A stretch of 64,000 nt of DNA from an uncultured Adlercreutzia sp. (GTDB taxonomy: Bacteria; Actinomycetota; Coriobacteriia; Coriobacteriales; Eggerthellaceae): contig CABSMC010000001.1 of NCBI GenBank assembly GCA_902478715.1, positions 37,479 to 101,478 on the forward strand. Direction: 5' to 3'. Below the pieces are notes generated by a model. That model searched no databases, was not told the DNA's origin, and saw only the letters and a program-made list of their open reading frames with translations. Within the stretch, counting starts at the first letter, position 1. Each line of letters begins with the position of its first letter. A program made the position numbers and the translations under genes. Shown piece after piece: positions 42,648 to 51,521 of the stretch.

Positions 42648-43610
42648 CTATTCCTTTCCGAATTCCTCGACGAAGGCGTCGAAGGAGGGACGATCCTGAA
42701 TGGCGGCTCGGGGCGCGCTGCGGTCGATGCGCTTCACGAGATTGGCGAGCACGCCGCCGAAGCCCACTTCCGCGAACATCTTCGCGCCGGCCTCCTGAAG
42801 TTTTGCCACACTGGCCTCGAACTGCACGGGCGACACCAAGTGCGCCACCAGCTCGTCGCGAGCGCCGGCGGCGTCAAGCGGCGCGGCGTGCACGTTGCCG
42901 ATGACCGGCACCACCGGCTCGCGGAACTCCACCTTCGCCAGGTAGTCGGCGAAGGGCTCCTGCGCCGGCGCCATGAGCGGGCTGTGGAAGGCACCGGACG
43001 TGGCCAAGCGCGAGAAGCGGCCCTTGCTCGCGGCCCACGCCTCCTCGGCGCGGGTCACCGCCGCCGGCGTGCCGGCGATGACGATCTGGCCGCCGCCGTT
43101 CAGGTTCGCGGGCACGAGCACCTCGTCCTCGGCGCACTGAGCGCACAGTGCCTCGGCCTCGGGCAGCGTGATCTTCAGAAGCGCGCTCATAACGCCGGGA
43201 TTCGCGTCGGCCGCCTCTCCCATGAGGCGCGACCTTTCAGCGATGAGCGCGAAGGCGTCCTCCTCGGCGAGCATGCCGCCGAGCACCATGGCGGAAACCT
43301 GCCCGAGGGAGAACCCGAGCAGCGCGTCCGGCACGATGCCGCGCGCCTCAAGCGCCCGCCCCATGCCGACCGACAGCGCCGCAATGGCGATCTGGGCGTT
43401 GCGCGTGTCGTTCAGTTCTTCGGGCGACGCGTCGCGCACCAGCGCTGCCACGTCGCGGCCGAGCACGTCCGAGGCGCAGGCGAACACGGCCGCCACCTCG
43501 GGAATATCCAGCATATCGGCACCCATGCCGGGCTTCTGGGAGCCCTGGCCCGAGGCCATGAACACCAGGCCAGCCAGGCCCAAGGGCGCCAAGGGGGTCT
43601 CATCAAGCAT
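42648..43610 (-). CDS. malonyl-CoA-ACP transacylase FabD
   Basis: About 320 aa. The nucleophile motif is GFSLGQ (usual GHSLGE/Q), and the catalytic His lies in SGAFHSPLM; MASGQGSQKPGMG is the N-terminal landmark. Moves malonyl from CoA to ACP. Ten nt after fabK and 2 nt before fabG. Confidence 0.94.
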   Translation of the reverse strand: MLDETPLAPLGLAGLVFMASGQGSQKPGMGADMLDIPEVAAVFACASDVLGRDVAALVRDASPEELNDTRNAQIAIAALSVGMGRALEARGIVPDALLGFSLGQVSAMVLGGMLAEEDAFALIAERSRLMGEAADANPGVMSALLKITLPEAEALCAQCAEDEVLVPANLNGGGQIVIAGTPAAVTRAEEAWAASKGRFSRLATSGAFHSPLMAPAQEPFADYLAKVEFREPVVPVIGNVHAAPLDAAGARDELVAHLVSPVQFEASVAKLQEAGAKMFAEVGFGGVLANLVKRIDRSAPRAAIQDRPSFDAFVEEFGKE

Positions 43611-43620
43611 GGCGGCCTCC

Positions 43621-44586
43621 TTACACGCGCGCCCGACGGCTGTTCAGCTCGGCCAGCTCGCCCAAGGAGCGCCCGGCCAGGGCCTCCGCCTCGCGCACCA
43701 TGTCGGCAATGACCTCGGCCGCCGTGCCGCGCTCGGTCACCAGCGCCGCCACCTGGCCCGCCATGACCGAGCCGTTTTCCACGTCTCCCGCCACGGCCCG
43801 GGCGAGCGAGCCGGCGTACATGCCCTCCAGCTCTTCCCCGGAGGTGGCGGCCATCTCGATCTTGCGGCACTCGCGGGCGAACTTGTTCTTCAGGCCGCGC
43901 ACCGGATGCCCCGTGCCGCGCCCGGTGACGATGGTGTCGGAGTCCTTGGCTTTTAGCACCTTCTCCTTCCACGCCTCGTGCACGCTGCACTCCTCCACGG
44001 TGAGGAAGCGCGTGCCGCACTGCACGCCCTCGGCGCCCAGCGCGAAGGCGGCGAGCATGCCCCGGCCGTCCACGATGCCGCCGGCGGCGATGACGGGAAT
44101 GGAAACCGCCGCACACACCGACGGCACAAGGGCCATGGTGGTCAGCTCGCCGATGTGCCCGCCGGCCTCGGTGCCCTCGGCCACCACGGCGTCGGCGCCG
44201 AGGCGCTCCATGCGGGCGGCCAGGGCCGAGGAGGCCACCACGGGCACTACCTTCACGCCCGCGTCCTTCCACATCTTCATGTAGTTCGCGGGGCTGCCGG
44301 CACCGGTGGTAACCACTTCCACGCCCAGCTCGCACACGAGCTCGGCCACCTCGCTCGCGCGCGGATCCATGAGCATGACATTGATGCCGATGGGCTTGCT
44401 CGTAAGGGAGCGGGCACAGGCCACCTGCTCGCGGATCCATTCGAGACGGGCTCCTCCACAGGCGATGATGCCCAAACCGCCGGCTTCACTTACGGCGCCG
44501 GCCAGCCCTCCGTCGGCGATGCGGGCCATAGCCCCTTGCACCACGGGATATTCGATGCCCAAAAGCTCTGTGATACGGGTCTTCAT
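43621..44586 (-). CDS. enoyl-ACP reductase FabK (FMN type)
   Basis: About 321 aa nitronate-monooxygenase/FabK-fold flavoprotein: YPVVQGAMARIADGGLAGAV, AEGTEAGGHIG and IAAGGIVDGRGMLAAFALGA. Carries out the last reduction of the fatty acid cycle; triclosan-resistant alternative to FabI in known FabK organisms. Start at ATG 44586 (MKTRITELLG) preferred over a frame beginning at 44622. First gene of the leftward fab operon, divergent from fabH. Confidence 0.92.
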   Translation of the reverse strand: MKTRITELLGIEYPVVQGAMARIADGGLAGAVSEAGGLGIIACGGARLEWIREQVACARSLTSKPIGINVMLMDPRASEVAELVCELGVEVVTTGAGSPANYMKMWKDAGVKVVPVVASSALAARMERLGADAVVAEGTEAGGHIGELTTMALVPSVCAAVSIPVIAAGGIVDGRGMLAAFALGAEGVQCGTRFLTVEECSVHEAWKEKVLKAKDSDTIVTGRGTGHPVRGLKNKFARECRKIEMAATSGEELEGMYAGSLARAVAGDVENGSVMAGQVAALVTERGTAAEVIADMVREAEALAGRSLGELAELNSRRARV

Positions 44587-44782
44587 GAAAGCAGCTCGTC
44601 CTCTCTTTCGCTGCGGCAACACACGCCTTGAGATAAACTATCTGAGAAATCTTAAGGAATTCGCCCCAAAAACTGACCGCGCGTTTAAAATCTTCACCAA
44701 ACATCTCATCGTTGAGCAGAAAACTTGGCGATATGGGGCATCATAGAGCAGGTTGAGGCACCATTTACGGAAAGGAACGGCT
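44587..44782. promoter_or_regulatory. divergent fabK/fabH promoter region
   Basis: A 196-bp AT-rich spacer between two divergent fatty acid synthesis genes. It must hold both promoters; candidate A/T-rich -10 boxes are present but no clear palindromic operator was found. Confidence 0.5.
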
Positions 44783-45937
44783 TTGGGCAGCGTCATCATC
44801 GGATCGGGCAGAGCGCTGCCCGCGCGCATCGTCACCAACGACGAGCTCTCGGAAATCGTAGACACCACCGACGAGTGGATCGTCCCGCGCACGGGCATTC
44901 ACACCCGCCATGTCGCCATCGAGGAGACCTGCACCGATCTGGGCGCCCAAGCCGCGCTACGAGCGCTGGGGCTTGAGGAAGGCGGTTGGCAGCGCGAGGC
45001 GGGAGCGATCGACGCCGCCAGCCTGGACATGATAATCTGCCCGACACTCACCGCCGACACCCACTTCCCCTCCGAGGCCGCCCGCATCCGCGAGCGCATC
45101 GGCGCCACAAACGCCGTGTGCTACGACATGTCCTGCGCCTGCTCCGGCTGCGTCTACGGGCTTTCCACCGCCGATCTCATCATGGCCGGCGCCGCCTTCG
45201 CGCGCCAGGAAGCCGCCCGCACCGGGACGCCTATACGCTGCAACGACGTGCGTCGCGTGCTCGTGGTGGCCGCCGAGCGCCTGAGCAAGCTCGTCGATTG
45301 GGAGGAGCGCGCCACGTGCATCCTGTTCGGCGACGGCGCCGGGGCCGTGGTGCTGGAATGGCGCGACGAGGCGGATACCGGAGCCGGAGCCGATGCCGCC
45401 GCCGGAGCCGCCGCCCCGGGCATCCTCTCCTCCTATATGGAGAACACCGACGACGTCGACCGCACCCTCTGGTGCGACAGTGCCTTCGCATCCCGCAAGG
45501 TTCCCTTCGCCGCCGACGGCACGACCGCTGCTGCCGGCACCTCCGCTACCGCTGCCCCGCGCCTCGCCGCTGCCGATGCGGAAAGCGACCCCTATATGCG
45601 CATGGCCGGCCAGGCGGTGTTCAAGTTCGCCACCTCCGCCATGATGCGCTGCACCGAGGAGGCGCTTATCCGCGCCGGGCTGGCCACCGACGATGTCACC
45701 CTGTTCACGCCGCACCAGGCCAACGAGCGCATCATCCGCTACGCCGCCAAGAAAATGGACCTGCCCATGGAGCGCTTCCAGGTGATCATCGACCACGTCG
45801 GCAACGTCAGCGGCGCAAGCGCCCTCATCGCCCTGAACGAGGCGCTCTGCGAGGGCAAGCTGCAGCCGGGAGACATCGCCTGCATGACCGCCTTCGGCGG
45901 CGGCCTCACCGCCGGCTCCTGCGTCATCCGCATTTAG
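44783..45937 (+). CDS. beta-ketoacyl-ACP synthase III FabH
   Basis: About 384 aa initiation condensing enzyme. Active-site Cys in YDMSCACSGCVYGL; His and Asn in FTPHQANERIIRYAA and HVGNVSGASALIA. An Ala/Thr-rich insertion (~residues 200-275) makes it longer than usual (~320-330 aa). The start is a TTG at 44783 with AAAGGA 6 nt upstream. Uses acetyl-CoA or branched starters plus malonyl-ACP. Divergent from the rest of the fab genes. Confidence 0.93.
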   Translation: MGSVIIGSGRALPARIVTNDELSEIVDTTDEWIVPRTGIHTRHVAIEETCTDLGAQAALRALGLEEGGWQREAGAIDAASLDMIICPTLTADTHFPSEAARIRERIGATNAVCYDMSCACSGCVYGLSTADLIMAGAAFARQEAARTGTPIRCNDVRRVLVVAAERLSKLVDWEERATCILFGDGAGAVVLEWRDEADTGAGADAAAGAAAPGILSSYMENTDDVDRTLWCDSAFASRKVPFAADGTTAAAGTSATAAPRLAAADAESDPYMRMAGQAVFKFATSAMMRCTEEALIRAGLATDDVTLFTPHQANERIIRYAAKKMDLPMERFQVIIDHVGNVSGASALIALNEALCEGKLQPGDIACMTAFGGGLTAGSCVIRI

Positions 45938-45966
45938 ACCGCAACCCCAGCAACTAAGGCTCAGTA

Positions 45967-46093
45967 GGCCGCGAGAAGGCGGAGGGGTGCCGCGCGCAAT
46001 TCTTTCTATGGCATAACGAAATGTCGGCAGCTCCCGACGAGCCCTGCCATAGAAAGCTGTTTGAGCACGGCGCCCCTCCGCCTTCTCGCGGCC
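45967..46093. ncRNA. structured element S2 (three-stem), sister of 6147-6255
   Basis: A 26-bp outer stem with one mismatch (arms 45967-45992 and 46068-46093), a perfect 11-bp middle stem (TTTCTATGGCA/TGCCATAGAAA) and a small GTCGG/CCGAC hairpin. Shares CGCGCGCA, GAGCCC and GCTGTTTGAGCACGG with S1 while stem sequences differ. Lies between the convergent fabH and capA genes, so it may also stop transcription. Confidence 0.6.
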
Positions 46094-46112
46094 GGACAGG
46101 TTAATCGATACT

Positions 46113-47273
46113 TTAGGAGGCAGCCGCAATGCGGTCGGCGGCTTCTTGCACCTTCACGTCGATGCGGGCCTTCTCATCCCCTTCGGCCAGTACCGGCTGG
46201 TAGGTGTTGCGGTCGGTCTCCGTGGAAACCGAGGCGGCGATGAAATCCACGTCGTCGTTCTTGGCCACCTCGTCACCGGTCACCGTGAACGTTTGCTGGA
46301 AGATGAGGCAATCCTTGTCGTCGGGGTTGGTGTTGCCGCCGAAGCAGAAGTTGCCGAGGCTGTAGACGATGTAGCGGCCCTGATACACCTCCCAGCCCTG
46401 CACCACATGGGGATGGGATCCCACCACTAGATCGGCCCCCGCATCAATAGCGGCGCGCCCGGCGGTCTGCTGCCCCTCGGTGATGTCGTACTCGTGCTCC
46501 TGGCCCCAGTGCACGTACACGATCACGAGCTGGGCGCCCTCGGCGCGGGCCGCGGCGATGTTGTCGGTCATCTCCTTGGTGTTCTCGGCGCTGTCCTCGG
46601 GGAAGTACGACCCGATGAGCGCCACCTTCACGCCCTTCACATCCAGATACGCGATGCGGTCGTAGCCGAAGCTTTGCACCCCCTCGGCGTCCAGCGCGGC
46701 AATGGTGTCGTCGTAGCCCGTCTGGCCGTAGTCCTGGGAGTGGTTGTTGGCCAGCGTCGCCGCCTCTACCGAGGCGCTGGAGAAGATCTTGGCGTACTCC
46801 GGCTTGCCGCGGAAGGCGAACTTCTTGTCGGCCCGCTCGCCGCCCTCGGTCAGCGCACCCTCCATGTTCACCACGGTAAGGTCGTCGGAGCCGAACAGGT
46901 CGGCGACGTTGCGCAAGAAGTAGGTGGCATCGCCCTCCTCGGCCTGCCAGCGGCTGTTGAAGGACCGCTCGTTCTCGTAGTTGATGTCGGTACCGAGCGT
47001 GCAGTCGCCGGCGAAGGTGACGGTCAGCGTCACGGGCTCGGGAGCGGTGGCAGGGTCGGAAGCGGCGGCATTCCCGTCGGCACCCTGAGAGGCGGCATCG
47101 TTGGCAATGGGAGCCGCAGCCGCCGCCGAATCAGCCGACGATCCGGCCGCCGCACCTCCCTCGGAAGCGCCGGCGCGGCCGGCGAGCAAGAGCCCGATGG
47201 CCACAAGCTCGACCGCGATAACAACAATGAGAAGGATCTTCAGCGGAGTCGGACAGGTCGGTTTCGCGTACAT
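46113..47273 (-). CDS. CapA-family metallophosphatase-like protein
   Basis: About 386 aa, anchored by one N-terminal helix (~12-32), then an Ala/Ser-rich linker and a PGA_cap/CapA domain: FAGDCTLG, VNMEGALTEGG, ATLANNHSQDYG, VYVHWGQEHE, GSHPHVVQGWE, YSLGNFCFGG. CapA proteins take part in poly-gamma-glutamate capsule synthesis in Bacillus; the fold is calcineurin-like. No capB/capC neighbours, so the role here is open. AAAAGG precedes the ATG. Confidence 0.88.
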   Translation of the reverse strand: MYAKPTCPTPLKILLIVVIAVELVAIGLLLAGRAGASEGGAAAGSSADSAAAAAPIANDAASQGADGNAAASDPATAPEPVTLTVTFAGDCTLGTDINYENERSFNSRWQAEEGDATYFLRNVADLFGSDDLTVVNMEGALTEGGERADKKFAFRGKPEYAKIFSSASVEAATLANNHSQDYGQTGYDDTIAALDAEGVQSFGYDRIAYLDVKGVKVALIGSYFPEDSAENTKEMTDNIAAARAEGAQLVIVYVHWGQEHEYDITEGQQTAGRAAIDAGADLVVGSHPHVVQGWEVYQGRYIVYSLGNFCFGGNTNPDDKDCLIFQQTFTVTGDEVAKNDDVDFIAASVSTETDRNTYQPVLAEGDEKARIDVKVQEAADRIAAAS

Positions 47274-47294
47274 GTAAAGCCTTTTCTAGAACCC

Positions 47295-48149
47295 TTAGAA
47301 CACTAAGAGGCAAACGATCACAACAAGAAGAACGACGATCAGGGGAACGGCGATCTTGACGAACATCGGCACCCCGGAGCCGCCCTGGGTGCCGCCGTAG
47401 TTGGCCCGGCCGCTCATGACGCCGGCGAATCCGACGTCGGAGGCGCTCGAGCCGCGCGGGCGACGCACGGGCGTCGGGGCGCCCGGAGTCCCCTCGGCGG
47501 GCGCAACGAAGCCCTGACCGGCCCGGGAGTGCCAGGTGCGGTTGTCCATGACATCGATCATCGGGTCGTGGCGGTCGCGGTCGTCGCGGGAGTAGGCGGA
47601 AATCTGGTGGCTCTCGTTGAAGGTGCGCGAGTCGATGCTGCCACGGCCGTCGATGACCTCGCGGTTGAGCGCGCGGCCCCGCCGAGCCTCCGACAGGGCA
47701 TCGCGAGAGGCGCGGGCGCGCTCGTAGCTCTCCATGGAGGAGCGGGTGAGGTCGTAGCTTTCCTGGGAGGACAAAGGCGGCACCACACGCGTTCGGCGCT
47801 GGCCGGCGCGCTGGGCCGGGGTTGCGGGCGCGGGCCGCTGCTGGGCGGCGCGACGAGTCTCCTGCTCGCGCTGCTGGGCCGCAAGGGCCTCGCGCCGGGC
47901 TGCGCGATCGGCATCGCGCTGGGCGGCGCTGGCCGTATAGGCGCGGGACGCCTGCTGGGAGCGCAGGCGCGCGTCACGGGCGCGCATCTCGTCCTGGGTC
48001 GCGTAGGACTGCAAAATGCTCTCTCGCGAGGGGCGCGTGGTGATCTTGCCCCGCGAGCCCTGGGGTCCCCGTCCGGCTGGCGCCGGCGCATCGGGTCGCT
48101 CGGGGCCGCGGCCGTAGGCGTCCCCTCGGGGGTCTTGGTTCATTCCCAT
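47295..48149 (-). CDS. Arg/Ala-rich tail-anchored protein of unknown function
   Basis: About 284 aa. The first ~255 residues are polar and rich in Arg, Ala, Gln, Ser (for example ARREALAAQQREQETRR) and probably partly coiled-coil or disordered; a single hydrophobic helix (IAVPLIVVLLVVIVCLLVF) ends the protein, so it is tail-anchored with the bulk in the cytoplasm. It precedes capA by 21 bp and may share its transcript. I do not recognise a family. Confidence 0.6.
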   Translation of the reverse strand: MGMNQDPRGDAYGRGPERPDAPAPAGRGPQGSRGKITTRPSRESILQSYATQDEMRARDARLRSQQASRAYTASAAQRDADRAARREALAAQQREQETRRAAQQRPAPATPAQRAGQRRTRVVPPLSSQESYDLTRSSMESYERARASRDALSEARRGRALNREVIDGRGSIDSRTFNESHQISAYSRDDRDRHDPMIDVMDNRTWHSRAGQGFVAPAEGTPGAPTPVRRPRGSSASDVGFAGVMSGRANYGGTQGGSGVPMFVKIAVPLIVVLLVVIVCLLVF

Positions 48150-48635
48150 GGATGATCAACCTCGTGTTCGTTTCCGTCGTGCGTTTCGCGTGTTCGTTTG
48201 GTGGCAGCACGCCGGCCGCCGAGGCGGCTCGCGTGCGGTTGTTTCCATCGAAATACAGGTGGGATCATTATAGGCAAAATACCGCCTTGCGACCTCCCCT
48301 CTTCGCGAAAAGCCCTCAGACCTCAACAATCGGCAGCGGCGGGGCGCTCCCCACAACTTCTGCGCAACCCGCGCCGTTTCCGCTTGCATGCCGTCAACAA
48401 TGGCGACGGGATGGAAACGGGCGTATTTCAAGGCGGCTTCTTTCTTCCGGACAAGTTCTCTTACGCATACGCGATTCCAACAATGCCCAGTTCAGAGCCT
48501 ATTTGTGACCTGGACACCCTAAGATAGGCACTGTCAAGTTCCATTCTTGGCCCTTACCGCACGAGAGGGTTCGCCTCGCAAAGAAGAAGCCCGTCCGCGA
48601 CTCCGTCGATAGGCCTCGTGAAAGGAAGAAGCGTC
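48150..48635. other. divergent promoter region
   Basis: A 486-bp gap between divergent genes. A TATAAT -10 box on the minus strand (48273-48268) may serve the tail-anchored protein and capA. GAAGGA-like sequence precedes the sortase-like start. No gene or repeat recognised. Confidence 0.45.
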
Positions 48636-49424
48636 ATGAAGGCATCGAAACTCATAGCCGCCGTTGTTTCCGGCGCCGCCGTGCTCGCCCTGGTCGGCGG
48701 CATTGCCTACGCCATGGAGCCCGACCGCGATCCGGCCACGCTGCCCATGCCCGAGGCGGCCCAGGACACGTCCATCGTCAAGCAGGTGGCCTCCATCATC
48801 GTCTACGAGGATCAGGAAGAGGCGGTGGCCATGGCCTCCGAGTTCGACGACATCCACGACGAGCTGGCCATGGACGCGGTTTCCAGCCGCGCCTCCCTGT
48901 CCGCCAAGCACAGCGCGAGCCACGATGCCACAGCCAAGACCGCCGCGAGCGCTGCCGGCGAGACGCCCGAAGGCTCCGACGATTCCATCGACGTGGAGGC
49001 CGTCGACGTGACCGAGCCCCTCGAGACCATCTCCCCCGAAGGCGATGAAATGGTAGTGGACTCCATCGACGTGAACGGGGACATCGTCACCTACGTCCCC
49101 TCCTACGAAAGCGCCTCGGCTCCCGCCTCCGGTGCGGGGCTGTGGATGGGCTCCGACAGCACCACCGATGGCAGCTGGGGCTACTTCATCGGCCACAACC
49201 CCGGCGACTTCACCTGCGTCATGACCCTGAAGAACGGCGACCCGGTCACCGTGTGCGACTCCGATGGGAACACGCGCACTTACTCCGTCGTCGACGAGTT
49301 CATCGTGCCCGACGACACCTACTGGGAGGACATCCAGTCCCGCGTGACCGACTACGGCGAGTCGATCATTCTGCAGACCTGCTGCGGGGACAACGCCCAT
49401 TACCGCGTGGTCATCGCCGTCTAG
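48636..49424 (+). CDS. secreted sortase-fold protein
   Basis: About 262 aa. N-terminal signal or anchor helix (MKASKLIAAVVSGAAVLALV), an acidic Ala/Ser/Asp-rich linker, and a C-terminal ~100-residue domain with sortase landmarks: His in YFIGHNPGDF, Cys in LQTCC and Arg in HYRVVIAV at the very end, in the usual H...TC...R order. AGGAAG precedes the ATG. No substrate gene lies adjacent; the LAQTG protein at 60.2 kb is a candidate. Followed by a terminator. Confidence 0.75.
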   Translation: MKASKLIAAVVSGAAVLALVGGIAYAMEPDRDPATLPMPEAAQDTSIVKQVASIIVYEDQEEAVAMASEFDDIHDELAMDAVSSRASLSAKHSASHDATAKTAASAAGETPEGSDDSIDVEAVDVTEPLETISPEGDEMVVDSIDVNGDIVTYVPSYESASAPASGAGLWMGSDSTTDGSWGYFIGHNPGDFTCVMTLKNGDPVTVCDSDGNTRTYSVVDEFIVPDDTYWEDIQSRVTDYGESIILQTCCGDNAHYRVVIAV

Positions 49425-49455
49425 AGGCGACAGCGACCCGCCCCTCCCCTCTTCC

Positions 49456-49489
49456 GAGCCGCCCGGTCTTTCCGATCGGGCGGCTCTTT
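49456..49489 (+). terminator. intrinsic terminator
   Basis: GAGCCGCCCG pairs with CGGGCGGCTC across an 11-nt loop and is followed by TTT. Confidence 0.8.
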
Positions 49490-49550
49490 GCCGGCAGGTT
49501 GCGCTACCCTAGGGAAGCACCGCGGAATGCACCCTCGAGAAAGGACCCTC

Positions 49551-50459
49551 ATGGCACGCCTCGGCGTTATCGACCTCGGCTCCAACTCGGTTCGCCTGGT
49601 CGTTTACGAGACCAAGCGGGAAGATGCCGCCAAGCCCTTCCGCACATTGGTCGACGAGAAGAAGATGGCCGGCCTTGCCGCCTACGTGGCCGACGGGGCG
49701 CTCTCCAACGCGGGCATCGCGCGAGCCGTAGCCGTGCTGGGCGACCTGCTGAAGCTGGCCGACAACCTCAACTGCGCGCGCGTCGATATCTTCGCCACCG
49801 CCGTGCTGCGCAACTGCGCGAACTCCGAAGCGGCGACTGCGGCCATCGAGACAGCCATCAACCATAGGGTGCGCGTGCTCTCCGCCCGCGAGGAGGCCCA
49901 CCTCGGGTTCGTCGGCGCCTCCATCGGCACACCCCTTGCAGCAGGCACGCTCATCGATGTCGGCGGCGGCTCGACGGAGCTGACGGCCCTTGCGTCCGAT
50001 GGCGACCATGCGGGGATCTCGATACCTTTCGGCTGCGTGCTCGCCTACGCGAACTACGTGCGCTGCATCATTCCCACCCCGGCCGAATGCCGCACCATCG
50101 CCGACGCGTTCCGCAAAGAACTCCAGGCGCTGCCGAATTTGGAGGGGTACCGAAGCGAGCGGCTCTACGGCATCGGCGGATCGGTGCGCGCCCTCGCGAA
50201 GATGGTCGCCGCCGTGTGGGGCGACGACACCCGGCCCAAGAGCATCAGCCGCAAGGACATGGAAGGGCTCGCCGATCTTCTTCAGGGCGACGTCTCCGTT
50301 TTCGCCCATCGCGCCGTGAAGGCCGCCCCCGACCGCGTCCACAGCCTCGTTCCCGGCATGATCATCGTGCGCACGCTCGCAGAGGAACTGGGCGCCGCCG
50401 AAGTTATCCCCTGCAAATACGGCATCCGCGAGGGCTACCTCGTCACGCACATGCTTTAG
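49551..50459 (+). CDS. Ppx/GppA-family phosphatase
   Basis: About 302 aa actin-like ATPase-fold enzyme: VIDLGSNSVRLVVYE (phosphate loop), IFATAVLRNC, LSAREEAHLGF and IDVGGGSTEL. The family degrades polyphosphate or (p)ppGpp; this is the short form lacking the C-terminal HD-like domain. AAAGGA precedes the ATG. Followed by REP-like copy R4. Confidence 0.9.
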   Translation: MARLGVIDLGSNSVRLVVYETKREDAAKPFRTLVDEKKMAGLAAYVADGALSNAGIARAVAVLGDLLKLADNLNCARVDIFATAVLRNCANSEAATAAIETAINHRVRVLSAREEAHLGFVGASIGTPLAAGTLIDVGGGSTELTALASDGDHAGISIPFGCVLAYANYVRCIIPTPAECRTIADAFRKELQALPNLEGYRSERLYGIGGSVRALAKMVAAVWGDDTRPKSISRKDMEGLADLLQGDVSVFAHRAVKAAPDRVHSLVPGMIIVRTLAEELGAAEVIPCKYGIREGYLVTHML

Positions 50460-50510
50460 GGCCCCGCCGGTTTACCCCGTGGAGCCGGTCAACCTCGCTT
50501 GCCCCACATC

Positions 50511-50593
50511 CCGTAGGGGCTGACCTTGGTCAGCCCTCCCAACCGGAATGATGCCCCCAGCTGCGAAGGGGCGACCAAGGTCGCCCCCTACGG
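50511..50593. repeat. REP-like double hairpin R4
   Basis: CCGTAGGGGCTGACCTTGGT at the left and ACCAAGGTCGCCCCCTACGG at the right, with internal palindromes. Lies between convergent genes ending at 50459 and 50611 and may act as a transcription stop. Confidence 0.85.
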
Positions 50594-50610
50594 ATCGCAC
50601 TTGCAGGGCT

Positions 50611-51297
50611 CTACAACAGCTCGGCCGCCAAGCGCCGGGCCTTCTCCATCACCTCGCGCTCCAGATCGGCAATGGCCGGCGGCGTCCAGCTGACGGCATC
50701 GGCGCCGGCCGCAATGGTAGCGCGGATGGCATCGTCGGTCGGGCCGCCCGTGGCGATGATCGGCAGGTCGGGATATTCCCGGCGCAGGGCCTCCACCACC
50801 TGGGGCGTGCGGGCGCCGGCGGCCACGTTCACGATGGATGCCCCCGCCGCAATCTGGCGGTGCACCACGTCGTCGGCAGCGCAGGCGGTCACGCACACGG
50901 GCACGGCCACCTTCTCCACGAGCGCCGAGATGGACTCCACAGGAATGGACGTGTTCACCACGACGGCCGCCACGCCGGACATCTCGGAGTGCAGGGCCGC
51001 CTCCACGCAGCGCTCGCCCTGGGTGATGGAGCCGCCGACGCCGTTGAACACCGGGCGCTGGGACGCGGCCACAAGCGCCTGGGTGATGGCCGGCTGGCAG
51101 GTGAAGGGGTACACCGCGAGCACCGCATCGGCGTCGCAGTGGCAGATGACGGCCAGATCCGTCGAGAACACGAGCGAGCGGATCTTGCGTCCCTGAATGG
51201 CGATGCCGGGGGCCGTACGCATGACCTCGGGCACGGCGAGTACGCTCTCGTGGGCCCGCGCCCGCTCCGCATGTTCTCTCTTGATGACCTTGGTCAC
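50611..51297 (-). CDS. TIM-barrel-like protein of unknown function
   Basis: About 228 aa. The repeating pattern of beta-strand/loop motifs (VFNGVGGSITQGERCVEAA, GASIVNVAAG, IIATGGPTDDAIRATIAAGADAV) fits a phosphate-binding TIM barrel. Homologues are, as I recall, often labelled hydrolase without proof. The start is a GTG at 51297 with GAGGAG 8 nt upstream; TATACT at about 51366-51361 may be its -10 box. Converges on ppx across R4. Confidence 0.6.
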   Translation of the reverse strand: MTKVIKREHAERARAHESVLAVPEVMRTAPGIAIQGRKIRSLVFSTDLAVICHCDADAVLAVYPFTCQPAITQALVAASQRPVFNGVGGSITQGERCVEAALHSEMSGVAAVVVNTSIPVESISALVEKVAVPVCVTACAADDVVHRQIAAGASIVNVAAGARTPQVVEALRREYPDLPIIATGGPTDDAIRATIAAGADAVSWTPPAIADLEREVMEKARRLAAELL

Positions 51298-51521
51298 AGC
51301 CGCGCTCCTCGCTCTTGCCGCCTTCGGCGCCGCACCGACGCCTTCTTTTTGGAACGCCCAGTATAGCAAGAGGGGCGCCCGCGCTACCGCTGAAGTCGCC
51401 CCCTGCGCCATCTTTCCGCTTCCGAGGCGGCAAGGCGCCTTCAGTGGGGTACGCTTCTGCCGACGATACCCTGCGGCGCGCAGGCCTTAAGCCCCGGCGC
51501 CGCCCACGGAAGGAGTGCCCT

